57,033 nt of DNA from the NCBI GenBank assembly GCA_018335675.1, contig JAGXRQ010000073.1:1-57033 (forward strand), written 5' to 3'. The position numbers were made by a program, and so were the translations under genes. Below, one piece after another: positions 18,801-25,652 of this stretch. Position 1 is the stretch's first letter. Every line of letters begins with the position of its first letter. The notes beneath the pieces were generated by a model. The model saw nothing but the letters and a program-made list of their open reading frames with translations, was not told the DNA's origin and ran no database searches. Origin of the DNA: Bacteroidota bacterium (GTDB lineage: Bacteria > Bacteroidota > Bacteroidia > Bacteroidales > UBA7960).

Positions 18801-20449
18801 CTTTTGTTGATGACCAACATCCAATTGTACTGGAATATAGTCCAATAAATGGAGCTATCAATGTGTCAGTAAAAACATTACTGACGTTAGCATTTGATGA
18901 AAATATTTATGCAAATAATGGCCACATTGTAATTTACAGGTCAGATGCAAGTGTTTTCACAACAGTTAGCTCCAATGCTCCAATTGTCTCAATTACAAAT
19001 AATCTTGTTACGATAGACCTTAGCACAAATCTTGAATTTGAAACCTCATATTATATCCTTATCAGCAATAGTGCATTTGTAGATTTTGCAGGAAATAATT
19101 TCGCAGGAATTTCAGCTTCTAATGTTTGGGCTTTCACAACAATGCCTCCTATTGAATATATTTGTAATGGAGATTTTGAAATCTGGACTGGAGGATTGCC
19201 AAATTGCTGGTATGGTGCTAGATCAAACATAGGCCCTGAAAATGTTGCCCAATATGATGAAGATGCTTATTCAGGCTCATTTGCACTTCAGCTAATCAAT
19301 CCAACAGGTGACCATAAAAGGTTCTCAAGCAAAGCAACAACTGTGGAAAATGGATCATGCTATTTAATTACTTTTTACACTAAAGGACAAGGAGATGTAA
19401 GAACAGGCATGTATGACAACAGACCTGGCGACAGCTTCGGTTATGCTCCATACAATCCATATTTCAACGTAAACTCAAGCGAATGGCAACAGAGGAAACA
19501 AATTGTTAGTGCATTAAACACAACAAGTGTCGCCGAGTTTATTTTCTCAGTTAGAAATACTAATTCAGCAAAGGATCACTTGCTTATAGATTTTGTTACT
19601 ATTGAAGAAGTAAGTTGCGATGTTCAGGAAGTTTCAACTCTTCAAGAGTTAAGAAATGGAATCGTTGGCGTAAATTACAAATATACAGGTGAAGCTGTTG
19701 TAACATATACACAAACATACAGAAATCAGAAATTCGTTCAGGATGCAACAGGTGGTATGCTGCTAGACGACTTAAATGGCATTATGAGTTATCCTTTTGC
19801 TGCTGGAGATGGAATCAGCAATATCACAGGAAGACTCGACAGCTATTTAGGAATGTTGCAATTCCAACCTAGCATTAATCCGGGAAATCCAAGTTCGATA
19901 GGTAATCCTATTATTGCTGTTGATAGAACTCTTGATGAAGTAACATCAGCTGATCAGGCTAGGCTAATAAAAGTTAGTGAAGTAAACTTTATTTCAACGG
20001 GAACTTTTGCTGTTGGAACAGTTTATGACATTGAAGATCCTACATCTAATGGCGTTTTCAGAACTAATTTCTATGGAGCTGATTATATTGGCAATAATAT
20101 ACCAACTCAAAAAATAAACTTAATTGCATTAGTAGTAGAAGCTAACGGAGTTCTTCAGCTCACAGCAAGAAGTACTGCCGACTTCCAGGCGTTTGTAAAC
20201 ATTGTTGATCCTGACAAAGCTAATATTCTAGTTTATCCAAACCCATTCTCAGACAATATCAACATAATTCTTACCGAAGAAGTTGATGAAATAATTCTGT
20301 ATAACAATATGGGTCAAATAGTAAATAGAATAAAAGCTTCTGACAATAGCATTAACATCAAAACATCCGAGTTAAATTCAGGTGTTTATATTATTCGCTT
20401 CTTAATGAATGACGGTAGTCATGTCACTCAGAAGCTGATTAAATATTAA
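12887..20449 (+). CDS. Giant secreted repeat protein with T9SS type-A sorting domain (2520 aa)
   Basis: A signal peptide (MRNIAISVTIILTFAGINAFS) follows either the first ATG or the in-frame one at 12911. The N-terminal part has a 180-aa anchor-like sandwich (LIGYWNFNSGANGTAW), a chitobiase C-terminal-like domain (NPVFSPVSGIYYDP) and a second sandwich. Three tandem units of about 650-670 aa follow. Each contains a cadherin-like stretch, a Kre9/KNH-like segment (ITNPIGGEEYSTGDEI), a Big_5/SbsA Ig-like domain (FTPANGAMGVPINT), a carbohydrate-binding-like sandwich (CNGGFEDWTAGLPNCW) and a DUF5689-like OB-fold (VATIAELRQGIVG...FIQDATG). The C-terminus (VYPNPFSDNINI to QKLIKY) is a type-A T9SS sorting domain. 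No enzyme motif is seen; a surface adhesin or matrix protein is likely. It is downstream of, and similar in design to, the 1620-aa cargo gene. Confidence 0.85.
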   Translation: MRNLKKQIMRNIAISVTIILTFAGINAFSQQTLIGYWNFNSGANGTAWTAPINANAGVGNAVITAGTWTWGNLAYTDGFAGNAMNALFGDPAGASLSLRHQGMNGNYIQLEFSMSGYVNLVLSYWTQKTATGFISNQWSWSTDGTNYTNFGSVVNPALSPGGVITISAPANLNNSSTVYLRYTLSGASADTGNNRIDNIQLNATEYSPDQVTNPVFSPVSGIYYDPQLVSITTFTEGASIYYTTNGNNPTESDMLYSAPIAVEESTVIKAKAFKTGLTASDVVTANYTIRSIVFIKDFEDESLTSEGWTTYSVASDKNWTLGSLGGGATGTAFYAEMNGYQQDVLSNDWLISPVYDLSEYNDTKISFFTQYKFGDVSTELKLKYSMDYVSGDPTLATWTEIPFTKPSGEDTWVHSGLIDIPNIKSENISFAFHYLGTASPRRWRVDEIIISQVESTVNNANLAEFKIADVNLLNLPNIVVTDPVAELGASIWIEDFSSLLGLTVSTSSPMATFVVEKNTVVINPANFATLTYADGDVLVVSVTAEDGITEKHYKVTLNLDIREIVIITPTSADSFETTEEVNITWTSQGINFIDIDLFKNGIALPVSQYSNIDASDEEYNYTIPNGHHGTYYLRLYDSADRSFYDQSDDFSVADIEIPEITALTPANNAVDVAVNTTLIMGFSEAIFKNSGEITVYKSDDSSVIETINVTSEQVVINNKTATISLSKFLMNETNYYVIVDAEAFVDIAGNDAGGIGSETEWTFTTKSLICNGDFEAWTANLPDCWVGSTTNIPTSNIIKHSTDPQSGSFAVQLINTGTSHQRFSTKPTYVKTNTLYMISFYAKGKGEIRTGMFDNRPGASFGYATYNDYIVIESNTWAHYQQYIVAANTHAAGEFIFSLRNTNVSHSHLIIDNVTITEILPVEVSSIADLKAGEIGLLYKLTEEAVISYQQAYRNQIFIQDATAGILIDDPNNIISTVYNIGDGITNIKGTLALYSGMYQLLPFENSGPASSTGNVIIPIERTLSEITSADQAMLIKFTNVAFDDEGNFVVGTAYDISDPSGDGVFRTNFYNANYIGTAIPTVTCNITALIIENNSVLQLTARSLEDFYIYSNDATLSMFMINGVLNALNLSGILVEDPENDAGAILRVSDFTNFMGIQITTNSPLATYSVTLNGVLIDFVELFNLPLEINDVIVVEVTAESGTKVYYKVTLTDDLRELTITNPIGGEEYSTGDEIIIEWVSENIDNLTIRVLPNGVGYMVAEYTGIPATDGEFSFILPNGPHGEYYIMLLDASDLNYFIESEPITFIDTQTPELISFTPANGAMGVPINTNITITYNENIFSNTGNIYIHKASDNSVVLTIAAASEYVLIDDNIVSITLQSNLGYATEYYVLIDNGAFEDLGGNSHPGISANNIWRFTTIEEPAFSLVCNGGFEDWTAGLPNCWLGSKSNIGGENVLQNSINPQSGLYSAQLINATSSHKRFTSQFTQVTAGKKYLISFWVKGQGSIRTGLFDNRPDANSYGYAPYNSYVNVSSNTWTKYQQLVTANNTFAEAEFIFSVVSTNASLGHIQIDNVVITEFDASLQEVATIAELRQGIVGLDYKLTGEAVITFQQTYRKQKFIQDATGAILIDDPTPASIITNYNIGDGISNITGTLASYAGMLQFQPKADPGAPTSTGNVVVPVLKTLAQLNSSDQAKLLVVNEIDFLSTGNFSVGTVYNISDPYGTGVFRTNFYDVDYIGGPIPTELVNVTVLVTEHNGVYQLTARSSADFDYQVYSSNANLATFAFGAYDALKLANVVVNNPTTDPGAILRVTNIASLDVTSVTTEHPGATFTAKLNGTTVTYAQLLAANLAFGDVIVISVTAENGITLKHFKVTIALDNRSLTIIAPTGGQTYDTGDLVTIQWSSENIDMIDIQIYYQSAGQHIKQFTGINAALGQYSFNLENGLNGVAYFKLLDNSDYNFFRNSANVTFVDDQHPIVLEYSPINGAINVSVKTLLTLAFDENIYANNGHIVIYRSDASVFTTVSSNAPIVSITNNLVTIDLSTNLEFETSYYILISNSAFVDFAGNNFAGISASNVWAFTTMPPIEYICNGDFEIWTGGLPNCWYGARSNIGPENVAQYDEDAYSGSFALQLINPTGDHKRFSSKATTVENGSCYLITFYTKGQGDVRTGMYDNRPGDSFGYAPYNPYFNVNSSEWQQRKQIVSALNTTSVAEFIFSVRNTNSAKDHLLIDFVTIEEVSCDVQEVSTLQELRNGIVGVNYKYTGEAVVTYTQTYRNQKFVQDATGGMLLDDLNGIMSYPFAAGDGISNITGRLDSYLGMLQFQPSINPGNPSSIGNPIIAVDRTLDEVTSADQARLIKVSEVNFISTGTFAVGTVYDIEDPTSNGVFRTNFYGADYIGNNIPTQKINLIALVVEANGVLQLTARSTADFQAFVNIVDPDKANILVYPNPFSDNINIILTEEVDEIILYNNMGQIVNRIKASDNSINIKTSELNSGVYIIRFLMNDGSHVTQKLIKY
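14258..20195 (+). repeat. Three tandem coding units of about 2 kb each
   Basis: Units begin near 14258, 16219 and 18222 at the recurring N(A/D)ANLA(T/E)F motif and end near 20195 with the recurring LQLTARS-ADF. All three carry the same order of five subdomains. Copies are clearly homologous at protein level but diverged in DNA, so the expansion is not very recent. Confidence 0.8.
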
Positions 20450-20476
20450 ATAAAATTTTGATTAACTGATTAACAT

Positions 20477-20540
20477 AATCCCGCAGCTAATTGATTTATA
20501 AAGAACAACAATATAAATCAGAATGTCTGCGGGATTTTCT
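20477..20540 (+). terminator. Long composite hairpin with T-tract, between the 2520-aa cargo gene and DUF456
   Basis: The outer stem AATCCCGCAG (20477-20486) pairs perfectly with CTGCGGGATT (20527-20536). The inner stem TGATTTATA (20492-20500) pairs with TATAAATCA (20512-20520). TTTTCTTTT follows. It fits an intrinsic terminator for the cargo genes, but it ends only about 8 nt before the DUF456 start codon and so could also act as a 5' leader structure. Confidence 0.65.
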
Positions 20541-20548
20541 TTTAAAAT

Positions 20549-21043
20549 ATGGCGGTCGACATACTTCTATACCTTGGTGCAATTTCCTTGCTAATACTCG
20601 GAATTGTCGGAGCATTTTTGCCTGTACTTCCTGGCCCACCATTGAGCTATATTGGAATATTGTTAATTCACTTTTCTTCAAAACATACATATTCTCCTGA
20701 ATTCCTTTGGACTTATGGTATCATTATGGTTATTATTACTGTTGCAGATTACATTTTACCTTCCTGGGGTACAAAAAAATTTGGAGGGACAAAGTATGGA
20801 ATGTGGGGAGCAGCGATTGGGTTGTTAATTGGTTTAATAATCTACGCTCCTATTGGAATTTTTGTCGGGCCTTTTGTAGGTGCATTCCTTGCTGAGCTTA
20901 TTAATGACAAAACCTCAAAAGAAGCATTAAGAAGTGCATTTGGTAGTTTTCTTGGAATTGTTTTTGGAGTAGTATTGAAATTTGTATTTGCAATTATATT
21001 GCTATTCAATGGTATATGGTGGATGATTGCTTCTTTCTTTTAA
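20549..21043 (+). CDS. DUF456 family inner membrane protein
   Basis: This 164-aa, very hydrophobic protein has the DUF456 layout: an N-terminal helix followed by a GAFLPVLPGPPLSYIGILL loop, a second helix, a soluble stretch containing KKFGGTKYGMWGA, and glycine-rich helices (GLLIGLIIYAPIGIFVGPFVGAFLAEL) before a final helix. The family is widespread and its function is unknown; glycine-rich helices of this sort pack tightly and often form oligomers. The ATG at 20549 is right after the long hairpin, so its promoter must lie inside or upstream of that structure, or the gene is read through from the cargo operon. Confidence 0.85.
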   Translation: MAVDILLYLGAISLLILGIVGAFLPVLPGPPLSYIGILLIHFSSKHTYSPEFLWTYGIIMVIITVADYILPSWGTKKFGGTKYGMWGAAIGLLIGLIIYAPIGIFVGPFVGAFLAELINDKTSKEALRSAFGSFLGIVFGVVLKFVFAIILLFNGIWWMIASFF

Positions 21044-21047
21044 TGAA

Positions 21048-22265
21048 TTATAACAAAGGTGCCAAATCAAATTCAATTTTTTTCAAAACATCATTTTTTC
21101 TAACAACAAGTTCAACTTTGTCAATTTTCTTGAAAAATTCTTTTTGATATTCATAAGGAATTTTTTCTACCGGTATTCCATTCACAGTAATAATCAGATC
21201 ATCAATCATAAGTCCGTTTTTTTCAGCAGGGCTCGACTCAGTTATACCGGCAATAGCCCAACCACCCATTGTTTTTGACCTATCAACGTATGAAAATCCT
21301 AGTCTGTCAAACACATAAGACGTTTGAAATTTTTCATTAGGACGATAATATAAAATATCATTTTTAAAATCAAACAGTAAATCAAATCTATCCAAAACAT
21401 TATTACCCAATATCCCTAAATAACTATCATTTGCCAATAAGCCAAACATATCAGTGCTGAAAGACATATTTACATTAACAAGATTCAAATTTAAAATCTC
21501 TAGTGTATCTAAAATAAAATCATACCCGGCTGTTTCACCCCCTACTCCACCATACTTAGCATAATATCTAACTTTACGATTTATATTGTTTATTAAATCA
21601 TATTTCTCAGCAAATGAACTTGTAATAGTGCTTAATGGCATTCCGGTATCCAATGCAAAACTTCCTTCTATTGTAACAGAATCGTTCACTTTTATAATAG
21701 CGGGGATTGTATAAAAATGGTCTATTCTTCCCATTTTCACTCCACAATACTCTTCAAGGTAAGCTGAATCAACTGAGTTGAAAATATTAATATAGTTACT
21801 TGTATAATTTATTTCCAAATACTTCTTTTGAAAAAAATCTGTACCTATCAAGCCGTCAACAAAATCTCCTCCAATAGGCTTCATTTCAATAATTGGAACA
21901 AAAGAAGATTGAAATTTTTTGTTTCCAATATTAAAACACACGGTATCTTTAATTATAGGAATAATTTGATAAGACTCGCCAATACCCCAAATCTTTCTGT
22001 AATGAAAATTTTTATAAATTAAATTGTTCTCGCTTACAAATATGCTGTCAAGCAATAAAATATCAGCAGCAGTGTCTATCAAAAAGCTACCCTGAATACT
22101 ATCTACTGAGACAATTACATGGAGGTAGTTGTTATAAATAATTGGGATAGCTCCTTCAGGAATTGCGCTTCCATCCTTTATTTCCTTATTCTTTTTATCG
22201 CCGTCTATAGAATTGCAGGCAGATAATAAAAGAATAATTGCTATAGCCAATTTGTATGTTTTCAT
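21048..22265 (-). CDS. Lipoprotein with two aspartyl-protease (retropepsin-like) domains and a PDZ domain
   Basis: The protein has 405 aa with a lipobox (LLLSAC, Cys17), so it should be lipid-anchored. Two homologous aspartyl protease-like domains follow. The first has FLIDTAADILLL (D64) and the second FALDTGMPLSTI (D206); each supplies one D-T-[A/G] catalytic motif, so a single chain could form the two-Asp active site found in pepsins and retroviral dimers. A PDZ domain occupies about 325-400 (SPAEKNGLMIDDLIITVNG) and probably binds C-terminal peptides of substrates. The DTA triad in the first half departs slightly from DTG/DTS, so activity is likely but not certain. The gene is convergent with DUF456, separated by only 4 nt, and divergent from the B12 operon. 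Confidence 0.8.
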   Translation of the reverse strand: MKTYKLAIAIILLLSACNSIDGDKKNKEIKDGSAIPEGAIPIIYNNYLHVIVSVDSIQGSFLIDTAADILLLDSIFVSENNLIYKNFHYRKIWGIGESYQIIPIIKDTVCFNIGNKKFQSSFVPIIEMKPIGGDFVDGLIGTDFFQKKYLEINYTSNYINIFNSVDSAYLEEYCGVKMGRIDHFYTIPAIIKVNDSVTIEGSFALDTGMPLSTITSSFAEKYDLINNINRKVRYYAKYGGVGGETAGYDFILDTLEILNLNLVNVNMSFSTDMFGLLANDSYLGILGNNVLDRFDLLFDFKNDILYYRPNEKFQTSYVFDRLGFSYVDRSKTMGGWAIAGITESSPAEKNGLMIDDLIITVNGIPVEKIPYEYQKEFFKKIDKVELVVRKNDVLKKIEFDLAPLL

Positions 22266-22378
22266 CTATTGGAAATATTGTCGAAAGTTATAAATAAAAT
22301 TATTACAACACACATTAAAACTTAAAATTCTTATAAAAACCTATGTTTATCGAAAAATAATTTTCAAAAACAATTCTC

Positions 22379-22408
22379 TTGGTTGGGTGAAAATAATATT
22401 TAACTTTG
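22379..22408 (+). promoter_or_regulatory. Promoter of the cobalamin (B12) uptake operon
   Basis: TTG (22379-22381), a 19-nt spacer, then TAACTTTG (22401-22408) match the Bacteroidota -33/-7 consensus. The predicted start near 22415 coincides with the beginning of the cobalamin riboswitch. Confidence 0.7.
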
Positions 22409-22414
22409 CCAACA

Positions 22415-22590
22415 GTTATGGTTCCGGAAGCATTCAGCTTCCAAGGATTAAAAGGGAATCGGGTGTAAATCCCGGACAGTTCCCGCTGCTGTTAGCTCTT
22501 AAAGTTTGTTTATCACTACTGCCACTGTTCTCAAAAAGAAGGATGGGAAGGCGATAAACAAAGAGTAAGTCAGAAGACCTGCCATAGCAA
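22415..22590 (+). promoter_or_regulatory. Cobalamin riboswitch (AdoCbl/B12-sensing leader RNA)
   Basis: The leader has the conserved core elements in order: GGTTCCGGAAG...CTTCC (P2/P3 side), AAAAGGGAATCGGGTGTAAA with TCCCGGACAGTTCCCGCTGCTGT (split here by position, about 22449-22492), a variable peripheral stem containing the complementary GTTTGTTTATC / GATAAACAAA pair, GCCACTG, GGGAAGGC, and the closing GAGTAAGTCAGAAGACCTGCC-type box ending about 22583. It precedes a BtuB-like receptor, exactly the gene type such riboswitches repress when B12 is abundant. The expression platform lies between about 22590 and 22678; no classical terminator T-tract is visible, so translational control is more likely. 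The rest of the 22266-22678 gap is AT-rich with no other feature recognised. Confidence 0.92.
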
Positions 22591-22678
22591 AACATAATTT
22601 GTAGCTTTCGGGAAAAAAGCGAAGAATAGAAATTATATTTCTAGACCTCAGTTTTGACCCCTTATTAGAAACATCAAA

Positions 22679-24616
22679 ATGAACTGCAACAATAAAGTTG
22701 TATTTATTTTCATAATGTTTGTGCATTTCAATATTTATGCACAAAACGACACTATCATAACTCTGAATGAGATTGAGGTTTATGGTAATCGTTTTTCCGT
22801 TTTTGCTCCGGGCAACAAAACTCAAAATCTCGATACGACAGATTTAACTAATTATAGAAGTTCTGCATTAAGCAGCTTATTAACAAGCCGAAGTGGAGTT
22901 TTTATTAAGGGATATGGTCCGGGAATGCTAGCAACACCGACATTAAGAGGCAGCAGCTCATCTCAAACAGCATTATTATGGAATGGATTTAATATCCAAA
23001 GTCCGATGAATGGGCAAAACGACTTATCATTATTTCCAGTATTTTTCGCAGACAACATTGATATTCAACACGGAGGAACAGGATCGGTATGGGGTAGCGG
23101 TGCTATAGGCGGAGCAATAAACTTAAATAACAATACTGATTTTGATGGAAAAGTTTTTATTGAAAGTGAAGCAGCATTGTCATCTATTGAAAATTACAGC
23201 CAATTCATAAATGTTAGATTTAGCAGTAATAATATTTCTGCCAACATAAGAGCCTTTAACAATAGCGCCAATAATAAATTCGATTATTACAACTCTTTTA
23301 GCAATGACAGTATTATTTATACACAACAATTTTCTGGAGTTCAACAGAAGGGGATATTAAATGAGTTCTACGTTCTTGGAAAAAAGAGCTCTTACTCAGT
23401 AATTAGACTCTGGTATCAGGATAATGAAAGAAACATCCCTCCTACTTTGATGCAAAACCACTCAGGTGCTTTTCAACAGGATGAAGCACTGCGTATTACA
23501 GCATTATGGCAAAAAACAATTAGAAAAACTATTTTAAAATCACAAGCGGCTTACTTCAATGAAACTATCTTGTATAAAGATTCTGCAGGTATTGAAAGCA
23601 TTAGCAATGCTAAAACATACATTCAAGAGCTTGATTGGAGATTATTTAATTATAAAAATCATAACATAAATATTGGTGTCAATAACAATTTAGTAAAAGC
23701 AACATCCGGTCATTATCAATCAGAATTGACATTGAATAGATTTGCTGTTTTTTCAGCGTGGAAATGGAATAACACACCGGAAACTTTCAATCTATATGTT
23801 AATGCAAGAAAAGAATGGCAGCAGGGTCATAATATTCCTCTAGTACCTTCATTTGGATTGCTTTACAAATTAAACAGCGATTTATCTATAAAAGGTAACA
23901 TAGGAAAAAGTTTTAGGATGCCAACAATAAATGATCTTTATTGGATTCCGGGAGGAAATCCCAACTTACTTCCCGAAAGTGGGTGGAATCAGGATGTTTC
24001 TTTGTCTTATGACAATATTTTAAGAAATCAGAAATCGGAAAATGCTCTGCAGCTTAGTCGCATAAAGCTTTCTGTTACAGGCTTTCACAGAAAAATTAAT
24101 AATTGGATTATTTGGCTTCCGAAATCAGGAATATGGACACCTCAAAATTTGATGGAAGTAAGAAGCAAAGGGCTGGAATTTGAGAACATTTTAGAAGTCA
24201 AGTCTGATAATGCATTGTTATCATTAAAGTTGTTTTATGATAATATCTCTTCTGTAAATGAAAAACAAAAAAGCCCAAACGATGCATCTGTAAATAAGCA
24301 AATAATATACACGCCAAAGCACATTGCAAGAGGCTTGATTTCAGCATATTACAAAAACGTCGGACTTTATGTCGAAAACAATTACACAGGCAAAAGATAT
24401 ACTAGCAGCGACAATCTTGATTGGCTAGAGCCATATTTCATGGTTAATACAGGCATTAATTATACAATAAAACGAAAGCATATTATTATTACTTCAAAAA
24501 TTGACGTAATAAATCTATTGAATGAAGACTTTATGATAGTGTCCGGAAACCCAATGCCTTTGAGGTATTATCAATTTGGACTAAATGTAAAATTTGAAAA
24601 ACAAATATTTAATTAA
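22679..24616 (+). CDS. btuB: TonB-dependent outer membrane receptor, BtuB-like (vitamin B12 transporter)
   Basis: This 645-aa protein has a signal peptide (to about residue 21, NIYAQ), a TonB-box-like ITLNEIEVYG, a plug domain (LLTSRSGVFIKGYGPGMLATPTL...ALLWNGFNIQSPMNGQNDLSL...GSGAIGGAINL) and a 22-strand-type barrel to the C-terminus. It is a little longer than E. coli BtuB. In Bacteroidota, BtuB proteins take up B12 together with the BtuG lipoprotein lid. Specificity here is inferred from the cobalamin riboswitch directly upstream and the BtuG-like gene three positions downstream. The start at 22679 is the only ATG in front of a good signal peptide. Confidence 0.88.
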   Translation: MNCNNKVVFIFIMFVHFNIYAQNDTIITLNEIEVYGNRFSVFAPGNKTQNLDTTDLTNYRSSALSSLLTSRSGVFIKGYGPGMLATPTLRGSSSSQTALLWNGFNIQSPMNGQNDLSLFPVFFADNIDIQHGGTGSVWGSGAIGGAINLNNNTDFDGKVFIESEAALSSIENYSQFINVRFSSNNISANIRAFNNSANNKFDYYNSFSNDSIIYTQQFSGVQQKGILNEFYVLGKKSSYSVIRLWYQDNERNIPPTLMQNHSGAFQQDEALRITALWQKTIRKTILKSQAAYFNETILYKDSAGIESISNAKTYIQELDWRLFNYKNHNINIGVNNNLVKATSGHYQSELTLNRFAVFSAWKWNNTPETFNLYVNARKEWQQGHNIPLVPSFGLLYKLNSDLSIKGNIGKSFRMPTINDLYWIPGGNPNLLPESGWNQDVSLSYDNILRNQKSENALQLSRIKLSVTGFHRKINNWIIWLPKSGIWTPQNLMEVRSKGLEFENILEVKSDNALLSLKLFYDNISSVNEKQKSPNDASVNKQIIYTPKHIARGLISAYYKNVGLYVENNYTGKRYTSSDNLDWLEPYFMVNTGINYTIKRKHIIITSKIDVINLLNEDFMIVSGNPMPLRYYQFGLNVKFEKQIFN

Positions 24617-24632
24617 TCAAAAACTAAAAAAA

Positions 24633-25640
24633 ATGAAAAGAAACATTTTTCAAAGAAGTATTGCATCGGCAATAGCAATAACAATATTTTCGATTAGCTT
24701 TCAATCGTGTGAAAAGGAAAAAGTTGAGCCAACTTTTAAACTAAACATTAGTATTGCCCCCGAGCTATCAGGTAGTGTTAGTGGTGCCGGCGATTATGAA
24801 GCAGCAGAGATTGTAAACATAATTGCTACTCCTGAAGAAGGATATGAATTTGAAAACTGGACAGGAGACATTGAGTATATTGAAGATGCAAACTCGGCAA
24901 ACACAAGTATTGAGATGCCTGCAAAAGAAGTAAATATCACAGCAAACTTTAGAATCATTGACACAGAAACTCCAAAGACGATCTCAAACTTTTCAGAAAT
25001 TGAACTTGCCCCTGAAAGTTATTGGAACGGCTCAGATGAAAGTGGCGGTTTTACAAGCGGAAATGTATTTTTCCCAAATTACTTTACAGATTGGGGTGGA
25101 GGTATGACAAGCTGGTCTGGCTTCTCTGTGTCAAACATTACCGACAATACTACTCCTGGCTTTGAAAACGAATATAGCGCTATTACCGGTGGTGGTTATA
25201 ATGACAACTCAAATTATGCAGTAGCATACATTTCAGACCCCGACACTTATGAAAATATTATGTTTTTCAACCTTGTGGGACTCGCCAATGGAAAGATGGC
25301 AGATGGTATTTTTATTACAAATAGCACTTGGGCTGCCTTAGCAATGCAAGAGGGAGATGGATATGCTGATGCATTTGAACAAGGCGACTATTTTAAAGTA
25401 ACTTTTACAGGATTCAACAATGACACTGAAACATCTTCAGTAACATTCTTTCTAGCTGATTTTCGTTCAACTAATGCTAGTGAACATTACATTGTTAATA
25501 CGTGGGAATGGGTAAACCTTAAAAGCTTAGGCAATATTACGAAAGTAAAAATCACTCTCGAATCAACAGACATTGGAGAATATGGAATGAAAACACCTGC
25601 GTATTTTTGCATCGGACAAGTTGTTACCTTTGATGAATAA
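24633..25640 (+). CDS. DUF4465 surface lipoprotein of the B12 operon
   Basis: The product is 335 aa from MKRNIFQRSIAS, with a signal ending FQSC and so probably lipidated. A short domain with a 'bacterial repeat' signature (about 35-105; EEGYEFENWTGDIEY) precedes a full DUF4465 domain (about 115-335), recognised from WSGFSVSNITDNTT, YSAITGGGYNDNSNYAVAYI, GLANGKMADGIFITNSTWAALAM and LADFRS. DUF4465 proteins recur in Bacteroidota loci with BtuB receptors, so a role in B12 or corrinoid binding is likely but unproven. The ATG at 24633 is preferred over the upstream in-frame TTG that overlaps btuB, because it directly starts the signal peptide. Confidence 0.82.
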   Translation: MKRNIFQRSIASAIAITIFSISFQSCEKEKVEPTFKLNISIAPELSGSVSGAGDYEAAEIVNIIATPEEGYEFENWTGDIEYIEDANSANTSIEMPAKEVNITANFRIIDTETPKTISNFSEIELAPESYWNGSDESGGFTSGNVFFPNYFTDWGGGMTSWSGFSVSNITDNTTPGFENEYSAITGGGYNDNSNYAVAYISDPDTYENIMFFNLVGLANGKMADGIFITNSTWAALAMQEGDGYADAFEQGDYFKVTFTGFNNDTETSSVTFFLADFRSTNASEHYIVNTWEWVNLKSLGNITKVKITLESTDIGEYGMKTPAYFCIGQVVTFDE

Positions 25641-25652
25641 ACCAAATATTGT

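Noticed and set aside
22499-22825. A 108-aa minus-strand open frame across the riboswitch
   Set aside because: It is antisense to the cobalamin riboswitch and the start of btuB, with no recognisable domain.
24594-24632. A longer DUF4465 protein starting at TTG 24594, overlapping btuB
   Set aside because: The extra 13 residues would sit in front of a normal signal peptide that begins exactly at the ATG at 24633.
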